This document shows, piece after piece, positions 1-6,736 of a stretch of DNA of 46,499 bases (position 1 is the first letter of the stretch; each line of letters starts with the position of its first letter). A program made the position numbers and the translations under genes. Under the pieces are notes generated by a model. The model was given only the letters and a program-made list of their open reading frames with translations, made no database searches and had not been told where the DNA came from. The stretch comes from Lachnospiraceae bacterium. Lineage in GTDB: Bacteria > Bacillota > Clostridia > Lachnospirales > Lachnospiraceae. The stretch lies in contig JAAWBX010000040.1 of the NCBI GenBank assembly GCA_022792885.1, positions 1-46,499 of the forward strand. Direction: 5' to 3'.

Positions 1-126
1 AAGCGAAAGTTGGGGAACACCACTTACACCGTCAAGGTACATTTCAGTAAAGACACTGACAAAACCTTTAAGGACAGAGTGCAAAAGCTGATTATCAATG
101 AGTGCCTTGAAAAAAATCAGAAATAA
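1..126 (+). CDS. TnpW family transposon-encoded protein, C-terminal part
   Basis: The window opens inside a reading frame that runs 41 codons to a TAA at 124-126. The visible protein contains GNTTYTVKVHFS followed by a charged helix with KDRVQKLIINE. This matches my memory of TnpW, a short protein of unknown function carried by conjugative and mobilisable transposons of Clostridia. The N-terminus lies outside the window. It suggests that a mobile element ends at or just left of the edge. Bases 127-226, between it and the sirtuin gene, show nothing coding. Confidence 0.65.
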   Translation, partial: KRKLGNTTYTVKVHFSKDTDKTFKDRVQKLIINECLEKNQK

Positions 127-226
127 TCCACGTCAACACTCTACACCATTTATCAGATATAGCATTGCTCGGCGGCTTCGGTAAAGCTGTTGCAGTCTGC
201 CACCGTCATAAAATATTTAAGCTGCT

Positions 227-1111
227 TTAACATTCGCTTTTCACCCCAATATCATTGAGAACTTTATCAATATCATATTCGATGCAGAGCGCCGAATCCA
301 AAATTTCACGAGGGGCGTATGCCTCCTGCGCGTTAATACAGATATATTTCGCTTCCGGATTCTGCGCTGTCATTTTCCAAAATGGGTACTTAATGATAAC
401 CGGCGTATTGGCTCCAACGCCTAATTCAAGATAAATCACTTTCATCCCTTCATGCCGGCGCAGAAAATCAGCATATCTGTTCCGGGCGGCATACCAGCCT
501 TCATCCTGCACAAAGATATCGTCACAGCGCAGATTCATCGTCATGGGTTTTCCGCAGACAGGACAGCGCGGGACAAGCGCAGACGGAACACGCATATCTT
601 TCTCCTCTTCCAGCATCTTCCGGACAGCCTCTTCGTTGTCATAAGTTTTCTGATGACAGGCTTTGGAACATTGCCACAGACCATAATCCCCCTGTGTATA
701 AAACAGCCGTTTTTTATCAAACCCGGCTTTCTGAAAACAATGATCCACATTCGTTGTAAGCACAAAATAGTCTTTGTCCTTCACCGTTTCCAACAATTTC
801 TGATAGGTTTGCTTCGGGGGATCGACATAGCGATTATAGTAAATATGGCGGCTCCACCACGCCCAGTATTCCTCAAGGGACGGATACGGATAGAAACCTC
901 CGGAATACATATCCCGGATGCGGTATTTCTCCATAAAATCCCCAAAATATTTTTCAAAACGCTCCCCGGAATACGTAAGTCCTGCCGAAGCCGATAAACC
1001 GGCCCCTGCGCCGACCACGACCGCGTCCGCCTCTTTTACTGCTTTTTTCAGCCTCCCGATACTCTCAGAGTAATCTGCCGTAGATTTCTTCGTCCAGATC
1101 TTTGAAAACAT
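227..1111 (-). CDS. SirTM-type sirtuin (protein ADP-ribosyltransferase, Sir2 family)
   Basis: This 294-residue protein has the sirtuin NAD-binding motif GAGAGLSASAG at about residues 34-44, the TTNVD motif at 119-123 and a four-cysteine zinc site (C148, C152, C183, C186). The position that holds the catalytic histidine of deacetylating sirtuins is Q140 (FYTQGDYG). That substitution is known for the SirTM class, which ADP-ribosylates a lipoylated GcvH-like carrier in Staphylococcus and Streptococcus rather than deacetylating. The start overlaps the end of the macrodomain gene by 47 bases, so translation is probably coupled. No GcvH-L or lipoate ligase gene is nearby, so the substrate is unknown. 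The class is well supported; the ADP-ribosylation activity is inferred from it. Confidence 0.88.
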   Translation of the reverse strand: MFSKIWTKKSTADYSESIGRLKKAVKEADAVVVGAGAGLSASAGLTYSGERFEKYFGDFMEKYRIRDMYSGGFYPYPSLEEYWAWWSRHIYYNRYVDPPKQTYQKLLETVKDKDYFVLTTNVDHCFQKAGFDKKRLFYTQGDYGLWQCSKACHQKTYDNEEAVRKMLEEEKDMRVPSALVPRCPVCGKPMTMNLRCDDIFVQDEGWYAARNRYADFLRRHEGMKVIYLELGVGANTPVIIKYPFWKMTAQNPEAKYICINAQEAYAPREILDSALCIEYDIDKVLNDIGVKSEC

Positions 1112-1835
1112 TAAAAACCACCCTCTTTACGCTCGTTTCTTTCTGCATAAATTCCCTGACCGTGCTTACCGCAATCTGCGCCGCTTTATCATTCGGGAAA
1201 TGGAACTCCCCGGTAGAGATGCAGCAGAACGCCACGCTTTTTAAATCATTTTTCACCGCCAGCTCCAGACAGGAACGGTAGCAGCCCGCCAGCAGCCCGC
1301 AATCCGTCTTTGTCAAAGTGCCTCCTATGATCGGTCCTACCGTATGCAGGATATATCTGCACGGAAGGTTATAGGCCTTTGTTATCTTTGCCTTTCCCGT
1401 TTTTTCCTCATGCCCCTGCATCTGCATGATTTTTGCGCAGTCGACGCGGAGCTGGATTCCGCTGAAAGAATGGATGCAGTTATCAATACACCTGTGGTTC
1501 GGCACATAGCATCCCGTCATGCCGCTGTTTGCCGCGTTCACGATGGCGTCACAGCGCAGTGTCGTGATATCCCCCTGCCAGAGATAGAGCCCTTCCGATA
1601 TCGGTTCCAGATCATCCAGCTCCGTGATCCCTTTCGCGGCTGTTTCCTCCTGCAGGTATGCATCCTGTACTTTGAGGAACTCCCTGCCGATCCTCTTAGG
1701 CGGCCGGACATTCATCAAACCTCTAAGGAGCTGCTTTTGTTCCGCTTCTCCTGCCGGTATCTCCATATTCCGATACTGCACATTTTCCTGCAGAAGCTCC
1801 CGTATCAAATACTTTCTCCGTTCCTTCTGATTCAT
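1065..1835 (-). CDS. Zinc-dependent macrodomain ADP-ribose hydrolase
   Basis: This 256-residue macrodomain protein should remove ADP-ribose from proteins modified by the adjacent SirTM. It has a helical N-terminal part followed by the macro fold. NAAN at about residues 100-103 binds ADP-ribose. The GCYVPNHRC stretch at 108-116 matches the cysteine/histidine zinc site of the SirTM-linked macrodomains of Gram-positive bacteria. I chose the ATG at 1835 because AAGGAG lies about 7 bases upstream and MNQKERRKYLIR is the usual family start; a longer frame to 1886 lacks both. The gene is the upstream partner of the sirtuin. No promoter is evident just ahead of it, so it may be read from the Rrf2-controlled promoter near 2720. 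Confidence 0.88.
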   Translation of the reverse strand: MNQKERRKYLIRELLQENVQYRNMEIPAGEAEQKQLLRGLMNVRPPKRIGREFLKVQDAYLQEETAAKGITELDDLEPISEGLYLWQGDITTLRCDAIVNAANSGMTGCYVPNHRCIDNCIHSFSGIQLRVDCAKIMQMQGHEEKTGKAKITKAYNLPCRYILHTVGPIIGGTLTKTDCGLLAGCYRSCLELAVKNDLKSVAFCCISTGEFHFPNDKAAQIAVSTVREFMQKETSVKRVVFNVFKDLDEEIYGRLL

Positions 1836-1941
1836 GCCCGGCTCCTTTTCTCTTCTGTGAAATCCCCGCCGGAGCTTTCTTCGCATCCGCGGCGGATCAC
1901 CTGCCTGATATATCGATGCATTTCTGTGGACAGACAGAATA

Positions 1942-2319
1942 TCACAGCTTGCACCCGATACAACCCTGGCCTACGAAATATTCCCCTTCTGCCTCATACA
2001 CGCAGAACACTTCCAGCGCCGCGCGCGTATCTCCCAGATATATTTTCTGCATATACACATTTTTCTCAAAAATTTCATCCGGCTTCTCTGAAGCAATATT
2101 TTTCACCTTTCCCCGCAGGGAAACAGCCGCCTTATCTTTCGTCGCAGAGACTGCGATAAACTGCTGTTCCATAACCTGCCTGTAAAATTTCTTTCCCCTG
2201 GCTGTCAGAAAATATACGCCCTTATCATCCCAGAGCATCATGTCGATCACGCGGGTCTGGGGATGGCCGTCCGCCCCAATCGTAGCCACCTCCATGCTTT
2301 TGCAGTAACCGCCAGCCAC
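1942..2319 (-). pseudogene. Flavin-binding (PNPOx-like) / 4Fe-4S protein, degraded fragment
   Basis: The frame opens with a GTG at 2319 and reads a split-barrel flavin-binding domain: GADGHPQTRVIDMM, then FLTARGKKFYRQV and SLRGKVKNI. It ends in CIGCKL followed by TGA at 1942-1944. Reading through the TGA gives YSVCPQKCID and then another stop at 1897-1899. The TGA therefore sits exactly at the third cysteine of a C-x2-C-x2-C-x3-CP cluster motif. From memory, relatives have an N-terminal helix before the barrel, a linker of roughly 30 residues between barrel and ferredoxin part, and a second cluster. All three are missing here. A cysteine-to-stop mutation in a decaying gene is the simplest reading. 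Confidence 0.7.
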
Positions 2320-2377
2320 GGAACCTCACCGCATCAACCATCCACCGGGCCGCAGACTATACTGCCGGTCAGGATTA

Positions 2378-2452
2378 CATGCTTCCTGAGCCGTTCTCAT
2401 GTTCAAGAATACCTGATCCACCCCGAAAATGTACCTGATCCCGCCTTAGAAT
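2378..2452. mobile_element. Possible IS21-like terminal remnant
   Basis: This short stretch lies between two broken oxidoreductase fragments. It carries the direct repeat TACCTGATCC twice, about 20 bases apart, separated by CCCCGAAAA-type sequence. Tandem short repeats of this style are found in the ends of IS21-family elements. The stop codon of the upstream fragment (2453-2455) falls at its border, as expected if the element cut that gene. No transposase gene is present here. The family assignment is from general resemblance only. Confidence 0.3.
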
Positions 2453-2670
2453 TCATACGGGGGACTGCCGGAAAAATCAGCGATTACACCATGTGGATTT
2501 TCAAGATAAAACACCTCAAAAATCGGATTGTCCGCAGTCTGATACTGCCCCTTTACGATGAGATTGTTCATGCAGCCTTCCTTAACAGCCATGTTATTCT
2601 CAAACACAGCTCTGCCTGCCAGACGAATCCATGCGTACTCAGGGGAGGAAACAGATACTTCAACCTCCGT
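2453..2670 (-). pseudogene. Pyridoxamine 5'-phosphate oxidase family protein, C-terminal fragment
   Basis: This reading frame has no start codon. It gives VSSPEYAWIRLAGRAVFENN, then AVKEGC, IVKGQYQTADNPIFEVFYL and HGVIADFSG before a TGA at 2453-2455. The sequence matches the C-terminal half of small PNPOx-family flavoproteins of Clostridia. About 70-80 N-terminal residues are absent and the last few residues are replaced. It begins directly after a strong promoter with two operator-like sites (2683-2745), so the deletion appears to have fused promoter and gene middle. It was probably the original target of the neighbouring Rrf2 regulator. Confidence 0.65.
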
Positions 2671-2682
2671 TTTTTTGTTTTG

Positions 2683-2745
2683 TTGTAACTATCTTCATTA
2701 CATTTAAATGATATCACACCCAAATTGTAATGTCGATAGTTACAA
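2683..2745 (-). promoter_or_regulatory. Promoter with two Rrf2-type operator sites
   Basis: On the minus strand, -35 TCGACA (2731-2736) and -10 TATCAT (2708-2713) are separated by 17 bases. Two copies of a palindromic site lie on it in opposite orientations: TTGTAATGTCGATAGTTACA from 2725 covers the -35, and TTGTAACTATCTTCATTACA (2683-2702) covers the expected start of transcription. The same site overlaps the -35 of the Rrf2 gene. This arrangement fits repression by that regulator. Confidence 0.7.
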
Positions 2746-2761
2746 TAAATTTTTTAAAAAA

Positions 2762-2796
2762 TTTGAGGCTCTGAAATAATGCCCCAAAGCCTCAAA
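2762..2796 (-). terminator. Terminator of the Rrf2 gene
   Basis: A 9-bp stem, TTTGAGGCT (2762-2770) with AGCCTCAAA (2788-2796), is followed on the minus strand by AATTTTTT. It lies just after the Rrf2 stop codon. Confidence 0.75.
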
Positions 2797-2801
2797 TACC
2801 A

Positions 2802-3230
2802 TCAGATCAGTTTCCTTGTATCCCGCATGATATCCTCCAGAGTAATGGAAGACAATTCAGCTTCCATAGCCTTTTGTACCCGCATCAGCTTATCATCTAA
2901 AACCATATGGATATTCCTTCCCACCGGGCAATCTGTATTCGGATTCTCGTGAAAATGAAACAACTCACCATTTTCAATACACTCCACCGCATTGTAGATA
3001 TCGAGAAACGAAATCTCATTTAAAGGCTTCGGAATAGAAGCCCCACCAGAACCTCTGGCTACCTCTACAAGACCCGCTGCCTTCAACTGTCCCAGTATCT
3101 TGCGAACAATCACCGGATTCACGTTTGTGCTGCCAGCCAGAAAATCACTTGTCACCTTATAGTCATCCTTAAATACATCTATACAGGCAAATATATGGAC
3201 TGCCAAAGTAAACCTGCTTGAAATCTGCAC
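2802..3230 (-). CDS. Rrf2 family transcriptional regulator
   Basis: This 142-residue protein has the Rrf2 winged-helix layout: MQISSRFTLAVHIFACI at the N-terminus, a recognition segment around NVNPVIVRKILGQLKAAGLV (about residues 37-56), and the wing RGSGGASI. The sensing part has one cysteine in NTDCPVGRNIH near residue 101 rather than the three cysteines of Fe-S regulators such as IscR or NsrR. It may therefore sense thiol state or a ligand instead of carrying a cluster. A near-palindromic site overlaps the -35 of its own promoter, and two further copies lie at 2683-2745. This points to autorepression and control of the genes downstream of 2700. Confidence 0.88.
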   Translation of the reverse strand: MQISSRFTLAVHIFACIDVFKDDYKVTSDFLAGSTNVNPVIVRKILGQLKAAGLVEVARGSGGASIPKPLNEISFLDIYNAVECIENGELFHFHENPNTDCPVGRNIHMVLDDKLMRVQKAMEAELSSITLEDIMRDTRKLI

Positions 3231-3256
3231 AGAATAACACCTCGCTTTCTCTACAT

Positions 3257-3293
3257 ATTCTATTCTCTTTTTGTTGTAATATCAATAGTTACA
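3257..3293 (-). promoter_or_regulatory. Promoter of the Rrf2 gene with overlapping operator
   Basis: On the minus strand, -35 TTGATA (3280-3285) and -10 TAGAAT (3257-3262) are 17 bases apart. The operator TTGTAATATCAATAGTTACA (3274-3293, plus strand) contains the -35. It differs at two positions from the site at 2725. Confidence 0.75.
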
Positions 3294-3502
3294 TTTAAAA
3301 ACGCTGACGGAAATATACGAAATGCCTTGCATAATATGTAATATAGTTTTCATGTATGGGTCCACTGCTTAGCAGAAAACAATCCGATCAGAGAACATTT
3401 TGATTTTACCTTGAGGGGGTTCAAATTTCATTGGAGGGGGGCACTCACATCCATGTTTTTCTTCAACCATAAAATGATAGACAAAAAGAACAAGACTTCC
3501 GG
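3294..3502. other. Non-coding stretch with possible insertion-sequence remnant
   Basis: I find no convincing gene here. Around 3410-3450 there are G-rich repeats (TTGAGGGGGTTCAAA followed by TTGGAGGGGGG) that resemble the terminal repeats of some IS21-like elements. With the remnant at 2378-2452, this could mark past insertion. The evidence is weak. Confidence 0.25.
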
Positions 3503-3707
3503 TCACGCATGATGTTCCAAAAGCCCTTTATTTCTGCGGTTTCTCTGATATTCTGCTCCTGTCTTTTGTATCAAATAAGCGAGTTTTATTTCATGCGTAT
3601 TTTCAAAGATAAGAATGTTTTCAAGATCATTTTTCAGCCGTCTCTGCTCTCAGCGTGAGAACTTTCTCACGCCTTTTTCGCAGTAATTTGCAATCAATTT
3701 CCTTCAT
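3503..3707 (-). pseudogene. Possible broken small coiled-coil ORF
   Basis: An ATG at 3707 preceded by AGAAAGGA starts a 26-codon frame (MKEIDCKLLRKRREKVLTLR and so on). A neighbouring frame continues it as EQRRLKNDLENILIFENTHE, KLAYLIQKTGAEYQRNRRNK and LLEHHA, ending at 3503. The two halves join smoothly if about five bases of an AGAGC/AGAGA repeat were lost. The protein would be roughly 70 charged, helical residues. I do not recognise it. It lies downstream of the type III restriction gene on the same strand, but a hairpin separates them. Confidence 0.3.
3653..3678 (+). terminator. Perfect hairpin followed by a T-run
   Basis: GCGTGAGAA (3653-3661) pairs with TTCTCACGC (3664-3672), and CTTTTT follows on the plus strand. 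It looks like a plus-strand terminator, although no clear plus-strand gene precedes it. It also lies inside the possible small ORF at 3503-3707, where it may be coincidental. Confidence 0.4.
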
Positions 3708-3835
3708 GAAATTCCTTTCTCCGATTTTATATCGATGTGAAAATATTAAAGTGATCGTAAGTCCTTGCATTTGAATAAATCATCCAGCCGGAGTGAAATC
3801 CAATATTTCCGAAGTATTCTTTTTACAAACCGACA

Positions 3836-3863
3836 CTGGCAGAAGGATTTCTCCCTCTGCCAG
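3836..3863 (-). terminator. Hairpin after the type III restriction gene
   Basis: CTGGCAGA (3836-3843) pairs with TCTGCCAG (3856-3863), nine bases beyond the stop of the restriction subunit gene. The T-run that follows on the minus strand is poor, so termination may be incomplete. Confidence 0.5.
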
Positions 3864-3871
3864 CCGTTGCG

Positions 3872-6736
3872 TTATTCCACTATACCGTCCGTATCGAAGA
3901 TGTGATCCAGTTCGTCATTGGAGAAGGCATGAAGTACTTTGTCGCGCACTGCAATGTCCGTCAGCTCCAAGCGAATGAATTTGCCGGTGCCGCCGGCATT
4001 CGTTGTTTTATGGATCAACTGAATTCGACCGAGACGATCTTCCGCTCTTGCATATTCTGCCAGTGCTTTTGCCTTTGGCAGATTGTCCGTGTACTGACTG
4101 CCATGGGGCTCCAAAATATCTACCACATAGTCAACCACCGGGTCACTGCGCACGATCAGGAAATCTGGATAAAAGGATTTCTTTTTGCCGCCAATATCGT
4201 AAGGCAGACAAAGCGCCCATGCTGCCCTAGAGGGATTTCTCAGCCAGCACACAAAATCTGTACGCTTCGCTTCCTCCTTGATCAAAGCTTCCTCCCAACC
4301 GTTCAGTTTAATCTTCGCGATACCGGTGTCCGGCGCGGCGAGAAGATGGTTTTCGTACTCAATGCCATCGGCATCCTCTCTAATGCTGATATTTTCAGGA
4401 ATGGCAAAAAGCTGTTCGCTGACCACGGCGCTATCCGCCATAATTTCACGGTACCTCTTTTTACATGTATCCGATCTGTTAGCTACCGCCACGCGGTATT
4501 TACGGGAAAATTCACGAAGCTTGCTTTTTGCGTACTCACCGAGCTTTGCTCTACATGCATCGTCGGCTGCAAAGAGAACACAGTCGATCTTATGCGCATT
4601 CGGATTCTCGTCATCATAATATCTGCCGCCGTAAATATTGGGAAATCCGTATCTACCAAGCTTTGCATCCGCGTTGCGCACCTGTCTGTCCAGATCGGTC
4701 TCCGACATCAACATAAAATCATTAAAATAATTTTCCTGAAGAGCTTTGCCAAACGGATCGAATACCTGAACCGACAATTTAAACTGTAGCATCTGATCAA
4801 CCAGAGCATCGTATCTTCCGGTGCGGTGCAGATCCCCGATGTACTCACGAATCAAACCAACAATATCGTCGATGACTTCATCGCGCGCACCTTGATAAAT
4901 CGTGTTATGCGTCAACAGAGTGGTCAGATCCAACAGCGATTTCAGATAATCATTGATTCGATCCTGACGGACAAAGTATGTCAAATAACCTTTGGCATTG
5001 ATAAAATCGATGATTTCCACACGATCCAATTCCGGCGCGAACTCCAACTGCTTGCACTGCGGAATTTCTTCTGTAAAAATAATGGGCGTTGCTTGCTGTC
5101 CACTGCCTATAACCGGGACGGTCAAAGTTCTCGGAGGAATATACTCCGGCGCGCTGTTACCACCATTATTGCTGACAGGCGCGGCATACGGCGCATTGAT
5201 ATCGGTAGTAGAGGACGTCGCCGTGAGTGTTTCTGCTTCCGTTACACCGCCCAGATTATCAAAGATACTTAACTGATTGGGATCCGGTTCTACCTGACGT
5301 GCGCGTCTCGGGGTATGAACCGTCCAAGTGATATAGGTGGGTTCCTCCAGTGATTCGCCGTTGATTTCAGTGGGGATGTCGCCGCCTTCGCTGGCCTGCA
5401 GTTCCTCTACAACCTTCTTTACGGTATCTTTGTTGAAGTGAGGAAGATATAGCTTGACGTCGTTCAGAAATTCGTCGCGCATCACGCGCATCTGCAGCGG
5501 TGTACGCACCATTCTGCCGAGGAGCTGTGCAATATATGTGGGATCGTTTCTAACCGCAAAAGACATCATTGTCTCTGCTCTTGGGCAGTCCCAGCCTGTG
5601 GAAAGTGCTTCCTTGAAGAAAACAACTTTAATTCTATGATCATCCGCAATTTCGGATGCATTTACATGGGGAATATGAAGACCATTCAGTTCAACGGTGG
5701 TTTCTTCACCAAAGCAATGGACAATTTCTCCTGTTTTGAACGGATTTCCAACCTTTTCCTCGATTTTGGCAAGAACATCCTCCAAATTGGTGTCGGATAA
5801 TACGCCGCCACTACCTTGGCATACCTGTACCACCAGAACAGGATCTACATTGGCGTAATGCTGCTCGGAGGTATACTGATACCATCTCTTGCACTTTTTC
5901 AGCCATTCCTCCACCGCTGCTTCCAGAAGAACCATGTCGTTATTCTTGGCGGGATCCTCGGGATAGGTGATGACAATACGATCCTTGAGCAAACCTGATC
6001 CGCGCACCTCGTCAGCGGTGATTACATATTTTATCAAACCCACATTGGCGGTATTGCCGACCAATGTATTAAAACGCTCTGCTGTAGCGCTGATACCAAG
6101 GATTACTGGCATGGAGCGCATGGTGCGTATTATGCCGTTTTCCGTGTAAGTGTAGCCTTTGATAAATCTCTGCATGATCGTGGTGTCGGTACCTGCCTCA
6201 CGCTTGCTTTTGGCGCCACGGTGCGCTTCGTCAATGATAAAGTACAAGCGATCCGACTTATTCTGGATTGTGTTATCCAGCGTTTCCCAGATGGTATACT
6301 GCCGATCGTCGGAATGCTGTGTCAGCTTACCGCTACGGCTGATTTTTTGAGTGTTGAGAAAATAGATACGGCCATCCTCCAGCATCTCCATATCGAAAGA
6401 ATCTTCCGTGACCGTAATACATTGGCCGAAACGCAACTTACTGGTTTTTAATTCGATTTTCTGCTTGGACTGTGCGTTCAATTCCGGAGAATCCGAAAGC
6501 CATACAAAGATAGCCTCCGGCTGCTCATCGAATGTAGTTCCGTCAGCCAGCGTCGAACCAAAGAGAATATCTTCAATCAGTGAAGCGGCAATAATTGTCT
6601 TGCCGGCACCGGTCGGCGCCTGCAGGGAAACGACCTGCGTCTTTCCTCTGCGTCGGTAGCTACCCAGCCCATCGGCAATATCCATACGCAGTTCCTTGAC
6701 AGCTTTCTCTTGGAAAGCTATTAAATTCACTTTCAT
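3872..6736 (-). CDS. Type III restriction enzyme, Res subunit
   Basis: This 954-residue protein is the helicase-nuclease subunit of a type III restriction system. It uses ATP to find pairs of unmethylated sites and cuts nearby, in complex with Mod. Walker A APTGAGKT is at about residues 40-47 and the Walker B box DEAH at 169-172, within a superfamily 2 helicase core. Near the C-terminus, YPDFLIV followed by VVDILE (about 857-876) matches the PD-(D/E)XK nuclease site. The length is typical. It overlaps the mod stop by four bases (ATGA), so the two are co-translated. The gene looks intact and is more AT-rich than the core genes to its right, consistent with horizontal origin. Confidence 0.93.
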   Translation of the reverse strand: MKVNLIAFQEKAVKELRMDIADGLGSYRRRGKTQVVSLQAPTGAGKTIIAASLIEDILFGSTLADGTTFDEQPEAIFVWLSDSPELNAQSKQKIELKTSKLRFGQCITVTEDSFDMEMLEDGRIYFLNTQKISRSGKLTQHSDDRQYTIWETLDNTIQNKSDRLYFIIDEAHRGAKSKREAGTDTTIMQRFIKGYTYTENGIIRTMRSMPVILGISATAERFNTLVGNTANVGLIKYVITADEVRGSGLLKDRIVITYPEDPAKNNDMVLLEAAVEEWLKKCKRWYQYTSEQHYANVDPVLVVQVCQGSGGVLSDTNLEDVLAKIEEKVGNPFKTGEIVHCFGEETTVELNGLHIPHVNASEIADDHRIKVVFFKEALSTGWDCPRAETMMSFAVRNDPTYIAQLLGRMVRTPLQMRVMRDEFLNDVKLYLPHFNKDTVKKVVEELQASEGGDIPTEINGESLEEPTYITWTVHTPRRARQVEPDPNQLSIFDNLGGVTEAETLTATSSTTDINAPYAAPVSNNGGNSAPEYIPPRTLTVPVIGSGQQATPIIFTEEIPQCKQLEFAPELDRVEIIDFINAKGYLTYFVRQDRINDYLKSLLDLTTLLTHNTIYQGARDEVIDDIVGLIREYIGDLHRTGRYDALVDQMLQFKLSVQVFDPFGKALQENYFNDFMLMSETDLDRQVRNADAKLGRYGFPNIYGGRYYDDENPNAHKIDCVLFAADDACRAKLGEYAKSKLREFSRKYRVAVANRSDTCKKRYREIMADSAVVSEQLFAIPENISIREDADGIEYENHLLAAPDTGIAKIKLNGWEEALIKEEAKRTDFVCWLRNPSRAAWALCLPYDIGGKKKSFYPDFLIVRSDPVVDYVVDILEPHGSQYTDNLPKAKALAEYARAEDRLGRIQLIHKTTNAGGTGKFIRLELTDIAVRDKVLHAFSNDELDHIFDTDGIVE

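Noticed and set aside
1942..1944. TGA as selenocysteine codon
   Set aside because: Not called as a feature because the gene has other lesions and no hairpin of SECIS type is obvious just downstream; kept only as a testable observation.
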